A stretch of 64,000 bases of DNA. Source: Flavobacterium sp. CF136. GTDB lineage: Bacteria > Bacteroidota > Bacteroidia > Flavobacteriales > Flavobacteriaceae. Numbering within the stretch: position 1 is the first letter of the stretch; the number at the start of each line of letters is the position of its first letter. Positions 18,294 to 26,675 of this stretch are shown here, one piece after another. The stretch covers positions 1 through 64,000 of the forward strand of contig NZ_AKJZ01000018.1 in assembly GCF_000282055.1 (NCBI RefSeq), given 5' to 3'. The notes under the pieces were generated by a model. The model did no database searches, had not been told where the DNA came from, and saw only the letters and a program-made list of their open reading frames with translations. The position numbers were made by a program, and so were the translations under genes.

Positions 18294-21200
18294 TTAGAAT
18301 ATCACATTTAAACCAAACATAAAAGTTCTGGTTTTTGGATAGAAATTATTCGAGTCTACACCTGGAGCAGTACCTCCTTGCTCTACTTCCGGATCAATTC
18401 CTGAATACTTGGTAATAACAAACACATTATTTATCGTTTCATAAATACGTATTTTTTGGATGTATTTGCCCACTCTGCCAAAATCATAACCCAATGTCAT
18501 ATTATCTAATCGGATATAACTGCCGTCTTCTATAAAACGTGACGAATATTTATAAGAGTTCAAATCGGCTGGTGATTCATTTTCTGCATCAACTAAAATA
18601 TTATTGGTCATTGCGGTACTAGGCCTGAATAAATCGGCACGGGTAGCATTGAAAATTTTATTGCCAAACACTCCTCTGAAGAAAATACTCAAATCAAATT
18701 TCTTGTATTGAAAATTATTTCCCCACCCTAATAATACTTTTGGCTGTGCACTTCCTGCATAATGGTAATCAACTCCTATAAGAGGTGTAGTTGTCAGGTT
18801 GCCATTTTTATCATAATATTGAGAAACACCGCTAGCATTTTTTCCTGCATATTTAAGTGTAAAGAACTGCCCAAGAGGTTTTCCTTCTTTAAAAATTTGC
18901 AAAGTGCTGCCTGTTTGTCCTCCTCCATCAGGCTGTACTCTACGGATAGAATCTCCACCTATAAAGAAAGGGTTCGTCAATTTAACAATCTCATTCTTGT
19001 TGCTTGAAAAGTTCAAATTGGTTGACCAGGTAAAATTCGCAGTTTTTACAGGTGTAGCGCCCAAACTAACCTCAATCCCTTTATTAGACATAGTTCCACC
19101 ATTAGCTACAATAGTTCCTACTGGTACAAGTACAGGGCTTACAGCATAATTAAAAATCATGTCAGTCGTTTTCTTGTCATATAGATCAACAGAAGCCGTT
19201 ACTTTTCCGTTCAATATGGCAAAATCAACACCTATATTTGTGGTAGCTGTTTTTTCCCATTTCAAATCCGGGTTTGCTGCCTGATTAGGGCCATAAGCTC
19301 CTATTTGTTGTCCGTTATAATAAAAAGTTCCTAAACTTCCTGAAATAAACTGAGCTGTATAAGCATTAAATCCTGATGAATTTCCTGTTACTCCATAACT
19401 CGCACGGAATTTTAAGTCACTAAAAAGTTTTTGATCCTGCATAAAACCTTCTTTGTCAACTCTCCATGCAGCTCCTACAGAAGGAAAATACCCCCAACGA
19501 TTATTTGCTCCGAATACTGAACCTCCATCTCTTCTGATTGTTCCCTGCAAAAGGTATTTATCTTTATAATTGTAGTTTAAACGTCCAAACTCTGAGATCA
19601 AACGTGTTTTTTGATAGGCTCTGCTATCTCCAAAATTTACTACATAACCATTCACTGAAGTATAATTGCTTAAAGCAAGGTTATTATAGCCTACATTATC
19701 TACTGGAAAATTAGTTGCTGTAGCCTGAAATCCGTCTCCTAAGATATTTTCCTGCCATGAATATCCTAAAACAGCTTTTATTTTATGACTCCCTAAAGTC
19801 TTGTCCCAGGTTAAAAAACTCTCAATAATATTATTAGTATTCTCATAAGAATTTCTTAATGCTGAACCATTTACTCCAAAATTTACAAGTCCTCTTGTTT
19901 GAGGCGGATCTGGATTATTGTAGAAGTTTGCACTATTATATTTCGAATAATAGCTATCATAAAATTCTCCATGTGTTGCAGTTAATTTTTGATGTGCAAC
20001 GTTTAAGTTATACGTAAATCCAAAAGGAAGTTTTACTTCAGTAGTAAGGCTGCCGACAAGATTATTTGCTTTTGTCTCATCAGTTCCATGCTCAATCATA
20101 GCCACCGGATTAAAATATCCCGGACTAACAAAATTTTCGAAAAAAGTTCCATCAGGATTTTTTACCGGAGAAACCGGAAGATAACTTACAGATTGCAAAA
20201 GCACTGCATTACGCTGAGGCACATTGGTATATTTGCTGCTTGAGTTGGTAACATTCAAACCAAATTTAACTTTATCATCAAAGGCATATTGCTCAACAGA
20301 TAAACGGGCAATCACACGCGAAAAATCACTTTTCATAAGAACTCCTTCCTTATTAAGAGAAGTTAAACTTGCTGTATAATTACCATGTTCACCACCTCCG
20401 CTCATTGATATGTTATGACTGCTTGAAGCTGCCCCTCCTGATCTTAAAATTTCTTTCTGCCAATTTGTATTAGCCCCTTTATCATTTTCAGGAGTGAAAT
20501 TTAAATTGTTTTTGGCAGTAAACGCCCTAAGTTGATTAGCATCCATCATATCAAGCTGATTTGTAACATGCTCATAACCAAAATAACCATTATAAGAGAT
20601 TTGAGTTCTGTCTTTACTACCTTTTTTTGTAGTAACCATAATAACCCCATTGGCAGCACGGTTACCATAAATTGCAGTTGCAGCAGCATCTTTCAATACA
20701 TCAATAGTTGCGATATCATCTGGTGAAATAACCGAAATGTCAACCCCCGGAATTCCATCTACTACATAAAATGGCCCCTGAGAACTGTTTAACGTTGAAA
20801 CTCCACGCAAAACTACTGAAGCTGATCTTGTAGGATCTCCACTTGATGAAATGTTCAGACCCGAAACCTTACCTTGCAGCAACTGTCCTACATCACTAAT
20901 TGCTCCTTTATTTAATTCTTCAGCTTTAATTGAAGTTACAGCAGTGGTTAGGTTTTTACGGGTGCCTTTTCCATAACCAACCACTACAACTTGTTCTAAA
21001 GCAGTAGTAGTAGGAGACAATTTAATTGAATAATTGGTTTTTGATTCCTCTAATTTGAGAGTCAGGTCCTGAAATCCAATATAGGAAATTACCAATACAG
21101 CATTTTTGTTTGAAACACTCATTTTAAATTTCCCGTCAAAATCTGTTACGACACTTTTGTTCGTACCCTTTTCGAGTATATTGGCAGCGGGTAATGGTAT

Positions 21201-21305
21201 ACCCTTCTCATCTGAAACTATACCGGTCACATCTGTTTTTTGTGCCCATGTATTAATTGAGAAGCCAAGAAAAAAGGCTAATAATAAAAGTTTAAGTTTT
21301 TCCAT
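18294..21305 (-). CDS. SusC/RagA-family TonB-linked outer-membrane transporter
   Basis: This 1003-aa protein has a signal peptide, then a carboxypeptidase-like regulatory domain (VTGIVSDEKGIPLPAANI, about 26-105), a TonB-box and plug region (LEQVVVVGYG, then TSIKAEELNKGAISDVGQLLQGKVSGL and DVLKDAAATAIYGNRAANGVIMVTTKKG), and a 22-stranded barrel ending in an aromatic residue (FGLNVIF). It imports oligosaccharides captured by the downstream SusD. There is no extra STN domain, so it is not expected to signal through an ECF anti-sigma factor. That agrees with control by the hybrid two-component system. Confidence 0.96.
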   Translation of the reverse strand: MEKLKLLLLAFFLGFSINTWAQKTDVTGIVSDEKGIPLPAANILEKGTNKSVVTDFDGKFKMSVSNKNAVLVISYIGFQDLTLKLEESKTNYSIKLSPTTTALEQVVVVGYGKGTRKNLTTAVTSIKAEELNKGAISDVGQLLQGKVSGLNISSSGDPTRSASVVLRGVSTLNSSQGPFYVVDGIPGVDISVISPDDIATIDVLKDAAATAIYGNRAANGVIMVTTKKGSKDRTQISYNGYFGYEHVTNQLDMMDANQLRAFTAKNNLNFTPENDKGANTNWQKEILRSGGAASSSHNISMSGGGEHGNYTASLTSLNKEGVLMKSDFSRVIARLSVEQYAFDDKVKFGLNVTNSSSKYTNVPQRNAVLLQSVSYLPVSPVKNPDGTFFENFVSPGYFNPVAMIEHGTDETKANNLVGSLTTEVKLPFGFTYNLNVAHQKLTATHGEFYDSYYSKYNSANFYNNPDPPQTRGLVNFGVNGSALRNSYENTNNIIESFLTWDKTLGSHKIKAVLGYSWQENILGDGFQATATNFPVDNVGYNNLALSNYTSVNGYVVNFGDSRAYQKTRLISEFGRLNYNYKDKYLLQGTIRRDGGSVFGANNRWGYFPSVGAAWRVDKEGFMQDQKLFSDLKFRASYGVTGNSSGFNAYTAQFISGSLGTFYYNGQQIGAYGPNQAANPDLKWEKTATTNIGVDFAILNGKVTASVDLYDKKTTDMIFNYAVSPVLVPVGTIVANGGTMSNKGIEVSLGATPVKTANFTWSTNLNFSSNKNEIVKLTNPFFIGGDSIRRVQPDGGGQTGSTLQIFKEGKPLGQFFTLKYAGKNASGVSQYYDKNGNLTTTPLIGVDYHYAGSAQPKVLLGWGNNFQYKKFDLSIFFRGVFGNKIFNATRADLFRPSTAMTNNILVDAENESPADLNSYKYSSRFIEDGSYIRLDNMTLGYDFGRVGKYIQKIRIYETINNVFVITKYSGIDPEVEQGGTAPGVDSNNFYPKTRTFMFGLNVIF

Positions 21306-21467
21306 GTTTAATTAGTTAAATTGGTTAATATAGTTAGGACGAAATTAACACTAATGAAATGTTAACAAATGGACAGGTTATTCAGAAACATGGATGTTTT
21401 TAGTAAAGTCAATGAGAATAAGGGGTTTGAGACTTACTTTTACAATATTATTGTAGTTAAAGTTTTA

Positions 21468-23396
21468 CTAATATATCCATCTCACAAAAGCTTCCATTGC
21501 TGCATAATGTGATAATCCAAGCTGATGGTATAAATCTGCTGTTTCCCTGTTGCGATCTTCGGCGCGCTGCCAAAATTCCCTGCTGTCCGAACCCTGAAAA
21601 ACGACTCCGTCTTTTTGTGATTGATGTTTAAAAATGCCTTTCCTTTTTTCCAGTACCTGATCCGGTCCCATTGGTACCGCCATCTCAATTTCATCTATTC
21701 CCCACTCCTGCCATGCGCCTCTGTAAAGCCAAACCCAGCAATCTTTCATGAAATCTTTTGTTTTCAATCGTTTTACTGCTTCAAAAATTGCATCCAAACA
21801 TACTTTATGGGTACCATGCGGATCCGCCAAATCTCCTGCTGCGTATATCTGATGAGGTTTTATCTTCTCAATCAAATCCATAGTTATCCTGATGTCTTCT
21901 TCTCCTAATGGTTTTTTCTCAATCGTACCTGTTTCATAAAATGGAAGCTCCATAAAATGGATCCGGCTATCCGGTAATCCCACAAAATGACATGTAGCCT
22001 GGGCTTCTCCTTTTCGTATCAGGCCTTTAATATTTCTTACTTCAGGAATATCAGTTTCGCTGTTTTTTTTATTCTTAAGAAATGCAACCGATTTATTGTA
22101 GATATCATTAGCTTCCGTACTTGCAATTCCAAATTTATCATTGTAATCACACACAAAACCTGCGAATCGTAATGCTTCATCATCTGCTACAGCAATATTT
22201 CCAGAAGTCTGATAGCCAATATGTACTTCATGACCCTGTTCATGTAAGCGTTTGAAGGTTCCTCCCATACTTATAATGTCGTCGTCCGGATGTGGACTAA
22301 AAATAAGAACCCGTTTTTTAGCCGGTTCCGCTCTTTCAGGGCGTTTACTGTCATCGGCATTGGGTTTTCCACCCGGCCATCCGGTAATGGTGTTTTGCAG
22401 TTTATTGAAAATTTTAATATTAATATCATATGCGGGACCTAAGTCTGCAAGCAAATCACTCATCCCGTTCTCAATATAATCGGCATCTGTCAACATTAGT
22501 ATTGGTTTTTTTAAATGCAAAGCCAAACCTAAAACAGCTTTTCGTATAAGTGTATCTGTCCAATTCACATTTTCAACCAGCCATGGTGTGTTGATACGGG
22601 TCAATTTTGAAGCTGCCGATTTATCCAGTACAAAAGTGGTATTATTATGTTCCTGCAGAAAAGAGGCGGGAACCAGATTTGTCACAGGACCTTCGACAGA
22701 AGATTTAATTATATTCGATTTTCCTTCGCCCCAAGCCAGCAGTATAACTCTTTTGGCTTCCATAATCTTTTTTACACCTAAAGTAATCGCAGTTCTTGGC
22801 GTATTATTCAAACCTGAAAAATCCTTACTTGCAGCTACCCGCGTAATATGATCCAGGGCAACTAAACGGGTTTTTGAATTTTGCAGCGATCCGGATTCAT
22901 TAAATCCAATATGACCGTTACCGCCAATTCCTAAAATTTGTAAGTCAAGACCTCCCAGCGCTTCAATCTTAGTTTCATAATTGCTGCAGTAATCCCCTAT
23001 CGCTTCTTTCGATAAAGTACCATCCGGAATATGAACATTTTCCGGCAAAATATCTATATGATTAAATAACAGTTCTTTCATAAACCGAACATAGCTATTT
23101 ATAGAATCCGGCTCCATTGGATAATATTCATCTAAATTGAATGATACTACGTTTTTAAAACTCAGTCCTTCTTCTTTATGAAGGCGAACCAGCTCCGCAT
23201 ATAAGCTTTTTGGACTCGATCCCGTAGCCAGGCCTAATATGCATAATTGTTTTTGGGCCTGTTTTTCTCTTATTAAACCTGCTATTTCATTAGCTACTGA
23301 TTTGGAAGCTATCACTGAATTTTCATAAACTACAGTTCCTATATTCTCAAATCTCTTTTCAAAACTTGTTGCTTTGTCTATGTCGCTTTTTAACAT
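21468..23396 (-). CDS. nagB: Glucosamine-6-phosphate deaminase fused to a PIG-L deacetylase-like domain
   Basis: Residues 1-260 are a NagB domain: LATGSSPKSLY, SFNLDEYYP, and GIGGNGHIGFNESG, which contains the catalytic His and Glu. Residues 360-600 are a PIG-L/LmbE domain with the zinc motif SPHPDDD and DPHGTHKVC. NagB converts glucosamine-6-phosphate to fructose-6-phosphate and ammonia; PIG-L proteins remove acetyl groups from GlcNAc-type sugars. The two steps are consecutive in GlcNAc catabolism, and the gene sits between the alpha-GlcNAc-ase and susCD, so the fusion probably processes GlcNAc released by this PUL. No signal peptide is seen, so it acts in the cytoplasm. Such fusions are known in Bacteroidota; whether both domains are active is unproven. 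Confidence 0.88.
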   Translation of the reverse strand: MLKSDIDKATSFEKRFENIGTVVYENSVIASKSVANEIAGLIREKQAQKQLCILGLATGSSPKSLYAELVRLHKEEGLSFKNVVSFNLDEYYPMEPDSINSYVRFMKELLFNHIDILPENVHIPDGTLSKEAIGDYCSNYETKIEALGGLDLQILGIGGNGHIGFNESGSLQNSKTRLVALDHITRVAASKDFSGLNNTPRTAITLGVKKIMEAKRVILLAWGEGKSNIIKSSVEGPVTNLVPASFLQEHNNTTFVLDKSAASKLTRINTPWLVENVNWTDTLIRKAVLGLALHLKKPILMLTDADYIENGMSDLLADLGPAYDINIKIFNKLQNTITGWPGGKPNADDSKRPERAEPAKKRVLIFSPHPDDDIISMGGTFKRLHEQGHEVHIGYQTSGNIAVADDEALRFAGFVCDYNDKFGIASTEANDIYNKSVAFLKNKKNSETDIPEVRNIKGLIRKGEAQATCHFVGLPDSRIHFMELPFYETGTIEKKPLGEEDIRITMDLIEKIKPHQIYAAGDLADPHGTHKVCLDAIFEAVKRLKTKDFMKDCWVWLYRGAWQEWGIDEIEMAVPMGPDQVLEKRKGIFKHQSQKDGVVFQGSDSREFWQRAEDRNRETADLYHQLGLSHYAAMEAFVRWIY

Positions 23397-23444
23397 CGCT
23401 TTTATTTTATTTATTGATTAAATATTTTGTAAATTCCTAATAAC

Positions 23445-23729
23445 CTGAGTTCGATATAAAATCTATTGTTCCAAAAATCAATTTTATATGGAGCGTTCCT
23501 ACGGAACTGCTTTCATCATTACTGGTTATCAACGGATTAAAATCCGTCGCTATAATATGTAGTGAGCCTATGGCTCTTTTATGCTAAAGCTCCTGAGGAA
23601 CAATTCGTTTTGCAGCAACGGTTTTAATCCGTTGAAATATTCTATGATGAATTTTAAGGAGTTCCGTAGGAACGATTCATCTATGAATAATTTAAATTTT
23701 GAGGTAAATAAATCTTGTATCGAACTCAG
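23445..23729. repeat. MITE-like element with nested inverted repeats
   Basis: The ends are a perfect 12-bp inverted pair: CTGAGTTCGATA (23445-23456) and TATCGAACTCAG (23718-23729). Inside is a second perfect pair, CGTTCCTACGGAACT (23494-23508) and AGTTCCGTAGGAACG (23660-23674), plus two self-complementary stems at 23532-23547 and 23616-23634 that are also near reverse complements of each other. The element fills nearly all of the space between the GH89 stop and the nagB start. No ORF is supported in it. Confidence 0.75.
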
Positions 23730-23730
23730 T

Positions 23731-25914
23731 TTAATACATTTCTTTGCTTTGGCACCATTTAATTTCCCATTGCTTTATTGATTCTCTTACTTTCAATTCA
23801 TCAAATGAGGTATTATTGACTACTGATTCTCTTTGCGCCTGTAAAAACATTTTCCATCTTGGCCAATAAAAACCTTTGTACATCCCACGCCATGATCTGG
23901 AAGCATAATCATTCAGGTGACCTTCTCCTCCCCAAAGTGTTATTAATGTTTTTGCATTTTTTACGTACAGTTTGGATACCTCAGGAGAACTTCCATAATC
24001 TGAAGCAGATTTTAACCAATTATTCAGGCTGTTCAAAGGCTGCCCGGAAAGCATATTATCTATATCCAAAGCCTGTTTCTCTATTTTTTTAAATAATTCG
24101 TCAGCTTTCTTTATATCTTTCAACTCATATGCGGTAACACATTCTATCAATAAATCGTCAATACAAAGTGAATAATAGTGCCTTGACATATCCAGCAAAT
24201 CATAAAAATAAAGGCTGTTTTTATTGAAGCTTTTGCTTTCTCTTTTCAAAATATCCAAAGCTTGTTTTAGCTTTTGCTTATCTCCGGGATTCCCTTTAAA
24301 TTCTGTTATTTTTAGAGTAGGTCTTTTAAAAAACAAATAAGCTCCGGCCCTGTCGTCCCACCAGCGTGTTTCCCAATATTTAGTACTGTAAACTGATTCG
24401 ATTAACAATTTCCAGGCTTGAAAAACAGGGGTAGAAATATTTTTTCCGTATCTGGCACTCAAATATTTATTTAGCCAGTCATTTACAGATTCCTTTCCCT
24501 GACTCCATGGAAGATCATAAATATACTCGTAAACTATGGAGTTGTTATTTAAACCTTCCGGCATTACTCCGTAGCCAACAACATTTCCTTTATTAGAATT
24601 TCCTAATAAGTGTGTGAGTTCATTTTTGTAGAAATTTAAATCTCCATAAACAGGATTCGATCCTCCATAATTATGTACATAACCATACGTCCATTGTTTT
24701 CCGTAGAAAGCTTCTTGCTTCTCCCATACTTTATGCCTGTCGTTTGCATAATCCTGAATCATCATCCTGTCATTTGGCACTTTACTAAGAAAAGCTTTAG
24801 TGGCTTCTTTTGTCCAAAACTCTTTATTATCTCCAAAAAGCCACCCCTGCATAACCCAGGTAGCGTCTGGTGAAGCTTCATTAATAGTTTCAAAAATGGT
24901 TTTTCCATAATCTGACAGTTCTTCATATTTATGTTCCTTAGAAACTGGAGGCGTAATTTCATTAAAAGCATCGGCTAAATAAAAATCAGCTTGGCCGTAT
25001 AATTTTGTGTAGATTTCTATAAAACGTTTTCCTATTTCCTTAAACAAAGGGTCATTAGCATCCAACAGGTAAGTACTTTCAAAACCTCCTCCTGACCAGG
25101 ATTTTAATTCGCTGATTTTTGAGCCCGGATGTTTCTCTGCAAATGCTTTTGGCACATAACCACTAAAGGCGGGTACAACAGGATGCATTCCTAAAGCTCT
25201 CATTCTTTGCAATATTTTCTTCTGAACATTTTCTTTTTTATTGATCCATTCTTGTGGTAATGGTCCTTCCAGACTGTTTATATTCCCCATTCTTTGCCAT
25301 GGCAAAAATGCAGGCCCAGTAAAATGTGCTTGTAACTGACTGTCTGTTAATCCATACTCTTTCCATAATTGCTGCCAGACTGCTTCTTGTCCTTCCATTG
25401 CTGTAGGCAGGTTAACACCGTGAAGCGCCATCCAGTCTATTTCCTGTTCCCAGCGCTCCCAATCCCACCATGGAGTAGTATAACCGAAAGTACAAGCGTT
25501 TAAATATTCCCTGTATTTAAATGGTGTAGATTGCTTTTTTGAATACTTTGGCCAGGCCTTTGGCAAGTCGATTCTGTTTCCTTCCCAACTAACCAAAACT
25601 GCTCCAATATCCCTAAGAAAAGTATAGGCCGCATAACAAATTGCGGTATTAGATGTTGCCTGAATTTTTACCCGATTCCCTGTTGCTTCTACTTCAAACC
25701 AATCCGAATTGGTTTGATCTTTATTTTCAATAATACTTAATTCAAACTCATCCGCACGATTCCCAATAAGCCTCGCTAATACAGCCATTGAACTTTTTGT
25801 ATTTTCCTCATTTTTACAATACGCATTAGGTGCCAAAAAAAATAGGATTGCAAAAAAAGCAATACTACTCCTTAAGGGTTTATAGTTTCTAATTTCCAAA
25901 CTCTCTCTTCTCAT
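23731..25914 (-). CDS. GH89-type alpha-N-acetylglucosaminidase (NAGLU family)
   Basis: This 727-aa exported protein has an N-terminal alpha/beta domain (about 40-130), then the NAGLU TIM-barrel with the family segments TPWWDWERWEQEIDWMALHG, NLPTAMEGQEAVWQQLW and GPLPQEW, and a helical C-terminal domain. Candidate catalytic glutamates lie in DAFNEITPP and in the GYGVMPEGLNNN segment. GH89 enzymes release terminal alpha-linked GlcNAc from glycoconjugates. It is the first gene of the minus-strand PUL 1 block and stands directly upstream of the GlcNAc-processing nagB fusion, a coherent pair. The signal sequence is long (cleavage near residue 34); an internal start is possible but not needed. Confidence 0.92.
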   Translation of the reverse strand: MRRESLEIRNYKPLRSSIAFFAILFFLAPNAYCKNEENTKSSMAVLARLIGNRADEFELSIIENKDQTNSDWFEVEATGNRVKIQATSNTAICYAAYTFLRDIGAVLVSWEGNRIDLPKAWPKYSKKQSTPFKYREYLNACTFGYTTPWWDWERWEQEIDWMALHGVNLPTAMEGQEAVWQQLWKEYGLTDSQLQAHFTGPAFLPWQRMGNINSLEGPLPQEWINKKENVQKKILQRMRALGMHPVVPAFSGYVPKAFAEKHPGSKISELKSWSGGGFESTYLLDANDPLFKEIGKRFIEIYTKLYGQADFYLADAFNEITPPVSKEHKYEELSDYGKTIFETINEASPDATWVMQGWLFGDNKEFWTKEATKAFLSKVPNDRMMIQDYANDRHKVWEKQEAFYGKQWTYGYVHNYGGSNPVYGDLNFYKNELTHLLGNSNKGNVVGYGVMPEGLNNNSIVYEYIYDLPWSQGKESVNDWLNKYLSARYGKNISTPVFQAWKLLIESVYSTKYWETRWWDDRAGAYLFFKRPTLKITEFKGNPGDKQKLKQALDILKRESKSFNKNSLYFYDLLDMSRHYYSLCIDDLLIECVTAYELKDIKKADELFKKIEKQALDIDNMLSGQPLNSLNNWLKSASDYGSSPEVSKLYVKNAKTLITLWGGEGHLNDYASRSWRGMYKGFYWPRWKMFLQAQRESVVNNTSFDELKVRESIKQWEIKWCQSKEMY

Positions 25915-25973
25915 ATAGACGATATTTATATATTCATTAAAACATTTAGTTTAAAAAATAGACGCAAAAAATA

Positions 25974-25992
25974 GGGAGATTATTAATCTCCC
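25974..25992. promoter_or_regulatory. Perfect 19-bp palindrome upstream of GH89
   Basis: GGGAGATTA and TAATCTCCC flank a single central T. It lies 60 bp upstream of the GH89 start. On the minus strand it is followed by TATTTTTTG, so it could be a terminator hairpin with a T-run or an operator overlapping a promoter. The sequence alone does not decide. Confidence 0.45.
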
Positions 25993-26123
25993 CTTTACAC
26001 TAACTCAAACTAAAACAAACTCAATAATCACTTAATATTTGTATTAAATATTTACATCCTACACTTTACTATTCCACTTTTGTCATCCGTAAATAAATTA
26101 GATACTTTAATTAAGATAAAATT

Positions 26124-26330
26124 ATGAATAATGAATCTTTAAAAGATGGACGCATCATTCAAAACTATAGACATATTATCCATCTTTTATCCTGAAAGTT
26201 TCCGCAGTATCTGGCTGATTACAATGATTTATCACTTTTAACAGGCTGTATTGTCGACAAAATGAAGGAATTAGAGAAGATTATATTGAAAGCAAAAGGT
26301 GTATTTTTTTATAAGACAGGAACCAAATAA
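26124..26330 (+). pseudogene. Small reading frame interrupted by one in-frame TGA
   Basis: From the ATG at 26124 the frame reads 23 codons (MNNESLKDGRIIQNYRHIIH and LLS), meets TGA at 26193-26195, then continues in the same frame for 44 codons (from KFPQYLADYNDLSLL to KTGTK) to TAA at 26328. The uninterrupted product would be 68 aa, helical and charged. I do not recognise the family. The most likely reading is a gene inactivated by one nonsense mutation; chance alignment of two short frames is the alternative. Confidence 0.35.
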
Positions 26331-26420
26331 AGCAGACAATGAATTTATTTTTCTATAAAAACATAGAATACTAATAAATGTTAAAATTATTATAAAAAAC
26401 TTAAGCTGTCTTATAAAATA

Positions 26421-26442
26421 AACTTTTTAGTATATTTTTGTC
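26421..26442 (+). promoter_or_regulatory. TetR-type operator copy 1 overlapping a possible -7 element
   Basis: ACTTTTTAGTATATTTTTG matches the two later sites (26550 and 26621). Its right part reads TATTTTTG (26433-26440), which fits the Bacteroidota -7 consensus TAnnTTTG. No good -33 TTTG is visible. It lies just upstream of the probable TetR remnant and could have been its autoregulated promoter. Confidence 0.4.
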
Positions 26443-26466
26443 CTGTGAAATAGTAGTTATGATGTT

Positions 26467-26530
26467 GAGAAAAAAGCGGAAAGGGCAAAACAATTTATTA
26501 TAGAAAAGCGGTTTCAAACTTTAATGAAAA
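26467..26530 (+). pseudogene. Probable remnant of a TetR-family regulator N-terminus
   Basis: In one frame the DNA reads EKKAERAKQFIIEKRFQTLM. This resembles the first helix of Bacteroidota TetR regulators, which typically read like AERTRQFIIEK-x(4-8)-F-x-KKG. There is no ATG in that frame; the two ATGs at 26459 and 26462 are in another frame, and no helix-turn-helix follows. I infer a decayed, frameshifted and truncated regulator gene. Support is the position between operator-like palindromes and the oxidoreductase genes that such regulators usually control. Confidence 0.35.
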
Positions 26531-26549
26531 GGAAGAATTTATTTTTTTT

Positions 26550-26572
26550 GACTAAAAATATACTTTTTAGTC
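26550..26572. promoter_or_regulatory. TetR-type operator palindrome (best copy)
   Basis: The arms GACTAAAAA (26550-26558) and TTTTTAGTC (26564-26572) are perfect reverse complements around TATAC. It lies about 104 bp upstream of the SDR start. The length and centre suit a TetR-like dimer. Copies at 26421 and 26621 share the ACTTTTTAGTATATTTTT core in one or the other orientation. Confidence 0.6.
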
Positions 26573-26620
26573 TGTTTTAATTAACTATTTAATAAATCAA
26601 AAAATCAGTAAAACAGCTGA

Positions 26621-26640
26621 AAAAATATACTAAAAAGTCT
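26621..26640. promoter_or_regulatory. TetR-type operator copy 3, next to the SDR gene
   Basis: AAAAATATACTAAAAAGTCT is the reverse complement of the core in copy 1 and overlaps one half of the copy 2 consensus. It ends 35 bp before the SDR start codon, where a bound repressor would block transcription. Confidence 0.5.
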
Positions 26641-26675
26641 AAAATAAATTAAACTAATCAATAAAATTAAAAAAC

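Larger units (their letters stand above)
25915..26675. other. Divergent intergenic region with decayed genes and operators
   Basis: This 761-bp gap separates the minus-strand PUL 1 from the plus-strand oxidoreductase operon. It contains a 19-bp palindrome (25974-25992), an interrupted small reading frame (26124-26330), a probable TetR remnant (26467-26530) and three related operator-like sequences. These are listed separately. The rest is AT-rich without a recognisable gene. Confidence 0.6.
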
